Origin: Siphonodentalium dalli | Taxonomy: Eukaryota > Mollusca > Scaphopoda > Gadilida > Siphonodentaliidae | Length of the DNA stretch: 64,000 bases | Assembly: GCA_032622095.1 (NCBI GenBank) | Contig: CP136066.1 | Coordinates: 227,422,961-227,486,960 of the forward strand | Direction: 5' to 3' | Part shown: positions 1-10,509 of the stretch, piece by piece | How positions within the stretch are numbered: the first letter of the stretch is position 1 | Layout of the letters: each line of letters starts with the position of its first letter | The notes under the pieces: model-generated | Databases searched by the model: none | What the model was told of the DNA's origin: nothing | Seen by the model: the letters and a program-made list of their open reading frames with translations, nothing else | Position numbers and translations under genes: made by a program

Positions 1-161
1 ATTCTTAAAGAAGTAGATTTTTTGATGGTTTTTTTTCTCGCGGCTATACGTAATGCCGTCAGACAGAAATCCGTAAGCCAATTAACGTCGCGGAATTTCG
101 TTGATCAATCAAACCGTTCCGTGGTAGTGATATTAAGAAGTCAGTGCTTAAAACAAACTTT

Positions 162-415
162 GTTGGGGGCGATCGATCCGGATGTACACTGGTACGGATT
201 CGTGGCTAGTTGTTTGTGTTCATAGTCATATACGGATACACACTGGTATAGGATGCGGATGCATGCTGGTACCATATTTAAAATGATCAAATTTGATACA
301 TGCATGCGTATCCTATATACCAGAGTGCATCCGTATATGACTGTGAATAAAAACAACCAGTCGCGAATATATGCACTGTACCCATGCCAGTGTTCGCGCG
401 GATCCGTCGCCCACC
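162..415. mobile_element. Inverted-repeat (foldback) element cut by the assembly gap
   Basis: Two arms pair imperfectly around an AT-rich centre near 270-300. The left arm holds GGGCGATCGATCCGGATG, ACACTGG, GGTTGTTTGT-like and GTCATATACGGAT. The right arm carries the reverse complements in mirrored order, ending in GATCCGTCGCCCACC just before the N run. The layout fits a MITE with long terminal repeats. The right terminus may lie in the gap, so the end and any target duplication cannot be set. Confidence 0.55.
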
Positions 416-515
416 NNNNNNNNNNNNNNNNNNNNNNNNNNNNNNNNNNNNNNNNNNNNNNNNNNNNNNNNNNNNNNNNNNNNNNNNNNNNNNNNNNNNN
501 NNNNNNNNNNNNNNN
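416..515. other. Assembly gap (100 N)
   Basis: Exactly 100 consecutive N, the usual placeholder for a gap of unknown size. Reading frames crossing it are meaningless. Confidence 0.99.
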
Positions 516-639
516 CATCATCAATCCACACATTTGTTGTCGACCGAGATGCACGACGTTTTCTTCTGAGGTTGGGTTGTTTTTGTTTACTTTTTAGATA
601 AATCATCAGTTGTAAACATATATCCAAACAGGTGTAATT

Positions 640-1430
640 GTTTCTACCAGGGACGGGTTCCCATTGGATGTGTATATGCAAGTCTGGAGTGTACGAATGG
701 CCGTGTGTGCGGGGTATTGGTATATCTAGAAGGGTTGTATGGCCATTCATGAGGTATATATATACACATGGAGTGAGGTGTATGTATATCTTGAGTGGCT
801 ATATGGCCATGGTGTGGCCAATATGTATACAGGAAGCGACAGTATGGCAAAATTAATTGTAAGGTGAATTGGTATGCAAGGAGTGACTGTATGATTACGA
901 ATGTGGTTTAAGAGTATACAGCGAGTGGCTGAATTGTCATGGTTGAGGTGTATATGGAAGTCTGGAGTGTATGGATGGTCGTGTACGCGGTGCGGGACTA
1001 TTTGACCACTGGGAATAGGTATACAGGACGTGGTGTATGATCATGCATGTGGCGAATAGCTATACCTAAAGTGACTATATGGTCATGGGTGGGTGTATAT
1101 GTATATCGTGAGTGGCTATATGGCCATCTATATATACATGGAGTGACTGTTTGGCCCAATTTGAGGCGAATATGTTACTATATGGCCATGGGTGAGGTGT
1201 AGGAATACACCTGGTGTGCCTGTATGGTTACTCACGGCTGTGTGGTCATGTGATGGGTGTATGTATATACCCAAGTGTGGCGGTACGGTAATGGGTGCGG
1301 TGTATGTGTATAAAGGGAATGGCACATGGCCATTTATGTGGTGTTCGTGTATATATATGGTGACTGTATGACCATTGATAGGTTGTACTGGTGTACCTTT
1401 GGGTGACTGTCGCTTTCCACAATAACTCAA
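640..1430 (+). repeat. Diverged GTATA-rich minisatellite, left locus
   Basis: A loosely repeated phrase of roughly 40-45 bp recurs about 18 times. Its pieces are GTGAGGTGTATATG, a GGAGTGACTGTATGG or GAGTGGCTATATGG block, and a short GGTCATGGGTG or GGCCATGG block. Spacing and sequence drift strongly, so this is an old array. The same family appears in the same orientation at 59.6-61.1 kb. No coding potential is supported. Confidence 0.7.
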
Positions 1431-1559
1431 GAATATGTTAATCGATAGAGTGGTAATGCCAGAGTGTTCTCCACCTTAACGACGTTTTAAATGCAAAATG
1501 AAGGAAACGGCTTTCCTGACATAGTTTATAAGCTAATTAAATGTTTTGCTAATGGACCA

Positions 1560-2640
1560 AAGTAGTTACTCTCAGTTTCGTTTCAACGTTCTGTCCATTT
1601 CCGTTAAAGAACATGGACACAATCCCAAAAGACGTTTTCGCCAAAATCCATACTGCATCCATTAAAATGAATTTGTCGTGCCTCATAAGGTACTGGGGCA
1701 ACCAGAATATAGCACTTAGTCGTCATAACCAAGTGAGTCACAATTTGCTACCTTTTGAGGAACAGCAGAGAATAATGTTCGAAATATATGTGACAAATCA
1801 ACTTTGTACCAAATTTGGTTGCCATTTTGCAAGCCATCTTTAGAACTTTTGTCTAGAACACTGAGCACCTTTGATTGTTCAATTTTACTTTAAAAAAGGT
1901 AATTTTTTTCCGATTTTCATGCCAAGTTTGTGATATAAAAATGACATAATTCTGGTAGTTTCAGTTGTTAAAATAGTCATAATTAATCACGGTGCATCAG
2001 AAATGTTAGTACTCAATGTACATAAGACAGAACAGTCAATTTTTGTCATCAACTACAGTTTATAAGCGGCTGCATGGCACGCTGGTGCAACATTTACCAT
2101 TCTTCATATTTTGGCCACAATTTTGACCGCCATTTTGAGCCAAAGTGCCAGTTTTGGTACTATTGAGTTGAAATATCCGTAAGAAATAGAATGCATTACT
2201 TACATTGCTCAGTTCTTCCAATTTATTGATGAATTAAGACTAGAATCCCAATGGTGATTGTTTGTGAAATTTATAACACATTCTGTAAAATCGAATTTTT
2301 GAGTGATCTGAAGAACTGGGACCCCATGAATGGCATATATCATTGCTCCAATGGTCAGTTAATATGCTAAATACAAAATAAAGTCACAATTCTCAACCAG
2401 TTACAAACAACAGAAACAGATCTTTAAAATATCTGTAAAAAAACGTAACATTTCCACTTCTGGCCGTCATCTTGGGCGGAAAGTTCCAATATTATAATTA
2501 AAAGGTGACACTGTGTCTTAGTTTCATACAAATGTATACATGTGTATACATATGACAATATTTTCTCACTATAATAGCAATCAAACTGACTTATAGGAAA
2601 ATGACAGCCATCTTGAATTACAAAAAACACTCAAAGCGAT
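1560..2640 (+). repeat. Dispersed repeat family A, copy 1
   Basis: Shares ordered blocks with 10,510-11,940 (for example GTTCTGCCCATT-like, AAAATGAATTTGTC, CAACCAGAATA, GAACAGCAGAGA, AATGGTCAGTTAA, CATCTTGG). Short parts are also at 3,985-4,345 and, reversed, at 59,275-59,560. The copies are diverged and carry no long reading frame. The family is unclassified; it may be a non-autonomous element or a dead internal region. 2,641-3,306 beyond it shows nothing I can recognise. Confidence 0.6.
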
Positions 2641-3306
2641 TTTTAGCTGATTTTGGATATGTTATAGAGGATATCTTCCTCTTGAAAATGGTATAAAACA
2701 ACTTAGTCCACATTGTTTCTAGGTTGAACTAAAATTATAGTTTTTATCGACCAAACTATTCGTGTTATCATGAACCAGCACGGTGTATGATATTATTCAT
2801 TTCAACTGAATAACAGTGTTACGGGAGGTCAATAACTTATACTAACTCATAAAAAATACTCCACATATGCTATGGAAGTAGTTGGATTATTTTGTTGAAT
2901 ACCATCATCCCAAGTTTCAGAACCTGGTATCCAGAATATATCACTTTACTCTGAATACGGGTCGCTACCCCTCACATGAAATCAAGATAAATATATTATC
3001 CTCATATGGGATATATTTTATTTTGATCTGCCGTGGTCAATACGACTGAAACCTGATAAGTTCGGCTAAACGAGGTTCAAAAGGTGTTACCATGCACATT
3101 TAATTCAAAATCAAAGCACAACTAACAGTGAGACAAGCAGAGAACAGCACAGAACAGTGATATATAATTGATTCTACTTTGGTTTTGTTTTCTGAACAAG
3201 GATATTTTGTTTGTTTGCTAAGAATCTTGGTTTAGCAAAGAAGTATAATGCCCACTTCATAGCAATTACAACAAACAGTTGTTTACTGTCACCTTATATG
3301 ATACAA

Positions 3307-3754
3307 TATGTGACCCGCCATATCAAATCCATATTACCCTGTGCCAATGCATTCTCTTATATATGCGAGTCGACCATAGGTCGCCTCGCATATATAAGAG
3401 AATGCATTGGCCTAACAATTTTTTATCATTTTTTTAAAATAAATGTTTCTTACAATTTTTAGGACATTAAAATAAAAAACATCCATTACCCTGCAGGGAG
3501 CCCCACACATATGTAGAAACATATAGAAGAGTGTCGTCTGCTCATGTTTGTCTGGGGCTATGTATGGGTAAAATTATAAAATTGTTAAAGAATACAAGAA
3601 AAAATTATTAAAATTGTAAAAAATTGTTAGGCCAATGCATTCTCTTATATATGCGAAGCGACCTATGGTCGACTCGCATATATAAGAGAATGCATTGGCA
3701 CAGGGTATAAAAAAATCCCGACTTACGACTGGATTTGATATGGCGGGTCACATA
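3307..3754. mobile_element. Outer inverted-repeat element hosting a hairpin MITE
   Basis: A 25-bp perfect inverted pair, beginning TATGTGACCCGCCATATC at 3307 and mirrored at 3730-3754, brackets the inner element at 3337-3705. The spacing is asymmetric: 5 bp on the left and 24 bp on the right of the inner element. The simplest reading is an older short palindromic element into which the hairpin MITE inserted. Confidence 0.65.
3337..3705. mobile_element. Hairpin-ended MITE, copy 1
   Basis: Both ends read CCCTGTGCCAATGCATTCTC inward, so the element has terminal inverted repeats of about 75 bp. Each terminal repeat is itself a palindrome: a 27-bp perfect stem starting GCCAATGCATTCTCTT, then CGACC-ATA-GGTCG at the tip, then the returning stem. 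The element can therefore fold at two levels. The interior (3412-3631) is AT-rich with no reading frame. A TA lies directly outside both ends, consistent with a TA target, but copy 2 at 7,726 does not share this. Related copy: 7,726-7,940. Confidence 0.85.
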
Positions 3755-3984
3755 TACTAGTAGGCACTTATCTGCATAATCACAAATAGTTCATTTAGTA
3801 CTCACTAAGGCTTATGTGCCAGCTGTCCCTCAAATCAAGAACAGTTTGAAGTTGAACATATGTTTTGTGACCCACAATATATACCACATAAATTACATAT
3901 TATCCTCTCCTCTGGCATTCAACTGCTAATACGATGTATTGAGAGATTGGTTCAATATTTGCTGTTTAAGGTGAGCTGCTTAAC

Positions 3985-4345
3985 ATTAATATGACATTTG
4001 TGAAAAAATGTTATATTTTCAACTTCCGGTGGCCATTTTGGCGGCCATCTTGGATGGTGAGTTTCAATTTTGGCTCAAAAATGTGTCATTATGTCTCAGC
4101 TTCACGAAAATATATACATTTGTATACATTTTACAAGATTTTCCCGCTATAATTTGCATAAAACTGACTTGGGGTCTGGGCTGAAAAACGGCGGCCATGA
4201 TGGACGCCATCTTGTCTGGAGTCTACACGGCCACTTTTTTTTCTTGTTAACATTGCTTAAAAGTTGAAGGACATAATTAGGAACAAAATGAGTGGGGTGA
4301 AGTTAAGTCCCAGTGGGGTGCAAGGGTACCCCTATTAGCTCCCGG
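3985..4345 (+). repeat. Dispersed repeat family A, short copy
   Basis: Carries the family A blocks GGCGGCCATCTTGG, TGTCTCAGCTTCA-like, AAACTGACTT, GGACGCCATCTTGTC and TTGTTAACATTGCTT. These also occur at 2,430-2,640 and 11,690-11,940. Noncoding. Confidence 0.55.
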
Positions 4346-4569
4346 ACTAATTGATATTCACCATATATCTATATCAATTCCCATGGGAAATGGTGTGCAA
4401 TGATTTAATTAAAATATATGTCAATGGGGACCTCCATAACAGTTCCATCCCTTTGCGAGGCCACAGCCACAATACAATCGTAATTATATAACAACTTCAA
4501 ACAGAGAAAGACATGAATACATGTACAAAAGTAATACCATAGGGGTGCACAATAGTTAGGGGTACCCCA

Positions 4570-6215
4570 ATAGAGAGAGTTATAGTGATCTAAATGGGAT
4601 TTCTCATGTTCACATATCACACATTTAATATGTATTATGAACGTGTTATAGTGATCAAAATGGGATTTCTCATGTTCACATATCACACATGTAATATGTA
4701 CTATGAACGAGTTATAGTGATCTAAAGAGGATTTCTCATGTTCACAAATCACACATTTAACATGTACTATGAACGAGTTATAGTGATCTAAAGGGGATTT
4801 GTCATGTTCACATATCACACATTTAATATGTACTATGAACGAGTTATAGTGATCCAAAGGGGATTTAAATTGTTCACATATCACACATTTAGTATGTACA
4901 ATGAACGAGTTATAGTGATCTAAAGAGGATTTATCATGATCACATATCACACATTTAGTATGTACTATGAACGAGTTATAGTGATCTAAAGGGGATTTCT
5001 CATGTTCACATATCACACCTTTAATATGTACTATGAACGAGTTTTAGTGATCTAAATGGGATTTCTCTTGTTCAAATGTCACATATTCAATATGTACTAT
5101 GACGGAGTTATGGTGATCTAAAGGGGATTTTTCATGATCACATATCACACATTTAATATATATTGTGAACCAGTTATAGTGATCTAAATGGGATTTCTCA
5201 TGTCCACATATCACACATTTAGTATGTACTTTAAACGAGTTATAGTGATCTAAAGGGATTTCTCATGTTCATAAATCACACATTTAATATGTACTATGAA
5301 CGAGTTATAGTGATATAAAGGGGATTTATCATGTTCACATATCACACATTTAACATGTACTATGAACGAGTTATAGTGGTCTAAAGGTGAGTTCTCATGT
5401 TCACATATCACACATTTAATATATACTATGAACGAGTTATAGTGATCTAAATGGGATTTCTCATGCTCACATATCACAGATTTAATATGTATTATAACCG
5501 AGTTATAGTGATCTAAAGGGGGTTGCTCATGTTCACATATCACACATTTAATATGTGGTATGAACGAGTTATAGTGATCTAAATGGGATTTCTCATGTTC
5601 ACATATCACACATTTAATATGTGCTATGTACGAGTTGTAGTGATCTAAAGGGGATTTCTCATGTTCACATATCACACATTTGATATGTACACTGAACGAT
5701 TTATAGTGATCTAAAGGGGATTTCTAATGTTCAAATATCACATATTTAATATGCAATATGAACCAGTTATAGTCATCTAAATGGGATGTTCACATATCAC
5801 ACATTTAATATGTACGATGAAGGAGTTATAGTGATCTAAAGAGGATTTCTCATGTTCACATATCACACATTTAATATGTGTTATGAACGAGTTATAGTGA
5901 TATAAAGGGGATTTCTCATGTTCACATATCACACATTTGATATGTACACTGAACGATTTATAGTGATCTAAAGGGGATTTCTAATGTTCAAATATCACAT
6001 ATTTAATATGCAATATGAACCAGTTATAGTCATCTAAATGGGATTTATAATGTTCACATATCACACATTTAATATACTATGAACGAGTTATGGTGATCTA
6101 AAGGGGATTTCTCATGTTCACATATCACACATTTAATATGTACTATGAACGAGTTATAGTGATCTAATGGGGATTTCTAATGTTCACATATCACACATTT
6201 AATATGTATGTATTA
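4570..6215 (-). repeat. 66-bp satellite with a conserved open frame on the minus strand
   Basis: About 25 contiguous copies of a 66-bp unit; + strand landmarks are GAGTTATAGTGATCTAAA, GATTTCTCATGTTCACATAT and CACACATTTAATATGT. On the minus strand each unit reads as 22 residues with C-x2-C-x-H and a DHYNSF block. Two stretches stay open (4405-5016 and 5250-5675). Single-base and larger length changes (near 5,250 and 5,785) and a copy gap break the frame elsewhere. No signal peptide or flanking exon is visible, so I call this a satellite, possibly derived from a repetitive coding exon. Confidence 0.85.
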
Positions 6216-7578
6216 TGAATTAGGACAAATAAGAAGTTTCTCGGGTTTATTTATTTCCTTGAAGTTCATGTAACCCCAATTATATCCGCTCCATATCATC
6301 GCATATTTTACTAAATTTACGCCATCTTAGGGTGTATATTGGCAAGCATACACATGTATCTGGTCCTGTCGTAGGAGGCGATGGACTAAATGTAATTAAA
6401 AACTTACTCGGTATTTGCGTACTTGAACCATGTAACGGATATCGCCAATTTTGGACTGATAATTGTTCTGCATTCTATTTCATGCATCATTCTTATAGTA
6501 TGTAATTTAATGGTGATACCTTGTATAAAACACAAACAAATCGGTGTTATTATTTACTATTAGTAAAAATGGAAATAGTATTCAACCCACAAAGAGCCTA
6601 TGAGAGATAATTTATCACCCATTCGGAGCCCGTTGGCTCGTGAAGTGTGAACAGTGAATTATGGGTATTTTAATTCGAGTGCGCATTACTGTCTTAGCGT
6701 CTTCTTTTGAAGAAATTGCCATTTTATCGAGTTAAAGAGCGATGAACTATGGTATGCGTTATGGTTTTGGTTATGGTCATGTATTGAATTTTGGAAAAGT
6801 TTAATGTTAATACGATATTTGTATTTATTTGTTTAAAGATGAAAATTGTTTGAAGAAAACATGTATCTGAAGAAAACTTGTGCAGCAGACGTGCGATTTT
6901 CCATCAGGTCGAGTTCGCATGCTCGGTCCGAGCGTCTTTTGGAGAAATCGTCATTTTATCGAGTCAAAGGTTGGTGAGCTATCCGAATGGGCACACCATG
7001 CCCACATTCGAAAACAAATTACACAGTATAACTCCAATATATATTATGTTTGCCAAATAATATGATCTTGATGGCTTTACCATTTCTGACTATGATTTTC
7101 TTGTTAAATACTATGGGCATATTATACCACTCCTAAACACACGAGAGCATCTTAATTGGTGATATGTGGAAATATTGTCACAAAAGGAACGATACTGCAT
7201 GGATGTGTGAGACTGATACATTATTAACTCAACAACACGCTGTCCCCAAATTGGAGTTTATTTTGGAGTAATTCCAGTAATCTTACTTAATAGCTGCACT
7301 CTGTCTTTGACTATTGGTATGTTCTTACAGCTACAGTGTATGGGGAGTCATCTATGTGCATGTGGTCCAAACAGCTCGAATGAAAGCAGGCATACACTTT
7401 TCCAATGTGATACCTCAATTTCCTTCAAAGGCTTCGTGAACCTCATAAATTGATTCAGACCAACATATAATGTTGCATGTCTGTCCAAAAAAAAAGGCCA
7501 TAATAATGTTGCACTTCAATAACATACGCTGAAAATATATAAGGTAACTGCCTTTTTTGGCTGAAATCTTGGATTAAG
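6216..7578. other. Unique AT-rich stretch, no gene seen
   Basis: No convincing reading frame. A direct repeat of about 75 bp, with TTTTATCGAGT and GAAAT-GCCATTTTATC-like blocks, occurs near 6,675-6,750 and again near 6,915-6,990, suggesting a small local duplication. Otherwise I see nothing here. Confidence 0.5.
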
Positions 7579-7979
7579 TTAACCCTTTACCCAACAGAAC
7601 GCCCAGAAACGCCCGAATGAAGCTTCAACAGCCTAAATTATCTTGGGTCTGTCTCAATAAAACCATACACATATGGATATCATTGGAACCGGCTCATTGA
7701 CCACATTGTGATGGTTACAGTTATGCCCTGTGCCAATGCATTCTCTTATATATGCGAGTCGACCATAGGTCGCCTCGCATATATAAGAGAATGCATTGGC
7801 CTAAAAAAAAAAAAATTAACACTTTTTACCATTGTTTAACAATTTTATAATTTGTAATGTGTTAAGCCAATGCATTCTCTTATATATGCGAGGCGACCTA
7901 TGGTCGACTCGCATATATAAGAGAATGCATTGGCACAGGGCATAACTGTAACCATGTTACCTGTTGGGTAAAGGGTTAA
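7579..7979. mobile_element. TTAA-flanked MITE (piggyBac-like) hosting a hairpin MITE
   Basis: Perfect 19-bp terminal inverted repeats, TTAACCCTTTACCCAACAG, at 7579-7597 and mirrored at 7961-7979, begin and end with TTAA. A TTAA target with short terminal repeats is the piggyBac signature; assignment to that superfamily is inference. The element contains the hairpin MITE at 7,726-7,940. That inner element sits exactly at the centre of a 15+15-bp internal palindrome (ATGGTTACAGTTATG at 7711-7725, mirrored at 7941-7955). Confidence 0.7.
7726..7940. mobile_element. Hairpin-ended MITE, copy 2
   Basis: The same terminal arms as 3,337-3,705, each a self-palindrome of about 69 bp beginning GCCAATGCATTCTCTT. 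Arms are at 7726-7800 and 7866-7940, with only about 65 bp of A/T-rich interior. It is shorter than copy 1 through loss or divergence of the interior, which shows that the arms are the conserved part. No obvious target duplication: the flanks are TTATG and CATAA, the two halves of a palindrome. Confidence 0.85.
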
Positions 7980-8094
7980 TACATTCGGATCTTAATAGGT
8001 CAGAATATGCACATGTTGCGGTCCTCCTTACTTCCTACACACAGATCTGCCAACTTCCATCCAGAAACAAGGCCACAATCCCAAAATTAATATT

Positions 8095-9080
8095 CGCCAA
8101 AATTCGATACCGCATCCTATAATATGAATTTGTAATGGCCAATAGGACACGGCGACTGCCAGAAGAGAATATTTAGTTATCAGTTGATGGTTTACTAAAA
8201 TGCCACGCACTGTATCCTATACAATGAATTTGTCATGACCAATAGGACACGGGGACTGCCAGAAGAGAATATTTAGTTATCAGTTTTCCTGTGTTGGCAT
8301 AACCTCATTAGTGGCTGTATTCCATTAACTAACATGCCACTCACCGCATCCTATAAAATGAATTTGTAATGGCCAATAGGACACGGCGACTGCCAGAAGA
8401 GAATATTTAGTTATCAGTTGATGGTTTACTTAAATGCCACTCACTGCATCCTATACAATGAATTTGTCATGACCAATAGGACACGGGGACTGCCAGAAGA
8501 GAATATTTAGTTATCAGTTTGCCTGTGTTGGCATAACCTCATTAGTGGCTGTATTCCATTAACTAACATGCCACTCACCGCATCCTATAAAATGAATTTG
8601 TAATGGCCAATAGGACACGGGGACTGCCAGAAAAGAATATTTAATTATCAGTTGATGATTAACTAACATGCCACTCACCGCATTCTATAAAATGAATTTG
8701 TCATGACCAATATGACACGGGGACTGCCAGAAGAGAATATCTAGTTATCAGCTGATGATTAACTAACATGGTTAAAATCAATTGACTCATTAGTCAACAT
8801 AATTCGAATACCACACCCTTAAATTCTTCCGAGTGTAAAATATAAGGAATGTTTTGTATCTGGCTGTCATCTTGACAACCACCCTGTATTAAGTTGATAA
8901 ATTGTGATGCTAATGGTCCAGACTAACTACATATTATGGTTCCGTACTTCCTACACACTTTCATCCAAAAACAAGGCCACAATCCCAAAATTAATATTCG
9001 TCAAAATTCCTATAAAATGAATTTGTAATGGCCAATAGGATACTGGGTCCGTCAGAAGAGAATATTTAGTTATCAGTTGA
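8095..9080 (+). repeat. Dimeric tandem array (about 101 + 132 bp)
   Basis: Units carry CATCCTATAAAATGAATTTG, CCAATAGGACACGG, GACTGCCAGAAGAGAATATT and TAGTTATCAGTTGATG. Unit starts fall near 8110, 8211, 8343, 8445, 8578 and 8678. They alternate between a short and a long form, so the real period is a dimer of about 234 bp. A last diverged unit is near 9,010. Noncoding. Confidence 0.75.
8785..8935 (+). repeat. Dispersed repeat family B, copy 1
   Basis: Block order is TTGACTCATTAGTCAACATA, ATTCGAATACCACACCC, GAGTGTAAAATATAA, GGCTGTCATCTTGACAACC, GTATTAAGTTGATAAATTGT and GCTAATGGTCCAGA. It recurs at 10,253-10,500. It also forms the flanks of the hAT-like element at 9,144, which shows the preinsertion site. 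Confidence 0.65.
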
Positions 9081-9143
9081 TGATTAATTAACATTAACAT
9101 TAATCAATTGACTCATTAGTCAACATAATTCGCATACCACACC

Positions 9144-10243
9144 AGGGGGGTCGGAAAAAGTGACATGACAGTAGGTTGAACAAACTTTTCCCCGGCTGTT
9201 GGGTACCCACTACCCCCTATTTGAAGGAAAACATATTTTTTTCCAATTTCATGCGGGGTACCCACCCCCTTTTTTACCCCAACTCTGTAGTATCACACCA
9301 TTTAAGTTTGATGGTCAGTATTACAGTCACCCTATTTCCGTTTCTGGTTCTTCTAAGTCATTCCAACATCGAGAAGAACCGCATGAAAAAATTAATGAAA
9401 CATAAATTTCAGTCTGAGAGCATATAAAAATTGTATAAGCTGCACCCAGTGTTGTCCAGTTTGTTTTTGTAGACTAATTGATGCATGACAGTATTGACTT
9501 GTAAACAAGTTCAGTAATCACCTGTAAACTGTATCGAAACAATAAAATATCAATTTTGGCAAAACATTTATGCTAAATAATACTGGATCCACAAGAGCTT
9601 ATACCATCTCACACCATGACTTTCGACAGATTTATCAGCATCCATATGGCTTTGATGTAAAATTAATTTTTGTGTCCATAAACAAACAATAAAAACAACT
9701 AAATAAAACAAAATTTAACACTGGATGTTGCTTTAAATAGGATTAAATAATTTCTAGCATGATCTGGCATCATGAGATTTCCATGTTTTTGCCTCTAATT
9801 ATGTCTGTCTGATCAGGTACAAAGAGTAATTATTAATGCTATAAATGAATAGCTTTTTTCAGTTTATTTACATTAAAGTTTATTCATGTGCTACATGACT
9901 GTCCATTTTCATCTGGAACCAGTAGCATTGATATATGACAATTTGATCAGATGTAAAAGGCGAATTCCTGAGAGTTTGTTCGTAATGTGGATTTCTGAGA
10001 AGCATCATGCCTATATCCACACTAACTACCCCCTAAGCACTCCCCTAAGTGTTATACAAAACCTTAACAATGATGCTGAACTCTTTGAGGCAAGTATATT
10101 GCAGAAATGTTGTAAGAGGAAACAGTTGTGACCACTTGGGAAAAAAGTGAGTTTTTTCGCGAAAAAAAGCGATTTTTCGCGGCTGAATTACCCACCCACT
10201 ACCCAGGTATATTGAATGGAAAAAGTGAATGACCCCCCCCCTG
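9144..10243. mobile_element. G-run-ended, hAT-like non-autonomous element
   Basis: The left end reads AGGGGGGTC followed by GGAAAAAGTGA. The right end is the mirror, TGGAAAAAGTGA then a GACCCCCCCCCTG run. The 7-bp word CCACACC lies just outside both ends. The flanks together match an uninterrupted family B repeat (see 10,345-10,500), which supports an insertion with target duplication. CAGGG-type ends and a 7-8 bp duplication suggest hAT. No transposase frame is present; the small open frames at 9176-9427 and 9886-10131 look accidental. Confidence 0.6.
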
Positions 10244-10252
10244 CCACACCCT

Positions 10253-10505
10253 GAAATGTTGTTAGAGTGTAAAATATAACGCATGTTTTGTCATCTTGAC
10301 AACCACCCTGTATTAAGTTGATAAATTGTGATGCTAATGGTCCAGATCAATTGACTCATTAGTCAACATAATTCGAATACCACGCCCTGAAATTCTTCAG
10401 AGTGTAAATATAACGAAAGTTTGGTATCTGGCTGTCATCTTGAAAACCACCCTGTATTAAGTTGATACACTGTGATGCTAATGGTCCAGACTAACCACAC
10501 ATTAT
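10253..10505 (+). repeat. Dispersed repeat family B, two further copies
   Basis: Two copies in tandem (about 10,253-10,345 and 10,345-10,500) of the block series seen at 8,785-8,935. The first is interrupted on its left by the G-run-ended element. Confidence 0.65.
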
Positions 10506-10509
10506 GGTT

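Noticed and set aside
1613-1843. 76-codon frame
   Set aside because: Lies within dispersed repeat family A and is not open in the other copy.
4405-5675. 203- and 141-codon minus-strand frames as a functional gene
   Set aside because: They are slices of the 66-bp satellite, interrupted by length changes and without flanking unique coding sequence; kept only as a possible exon relic.
9176-9427. 83-codon frame as a transposase remnant
   Set aside because: No recognisable motifs; overlapping frames on the same strand are equally open.
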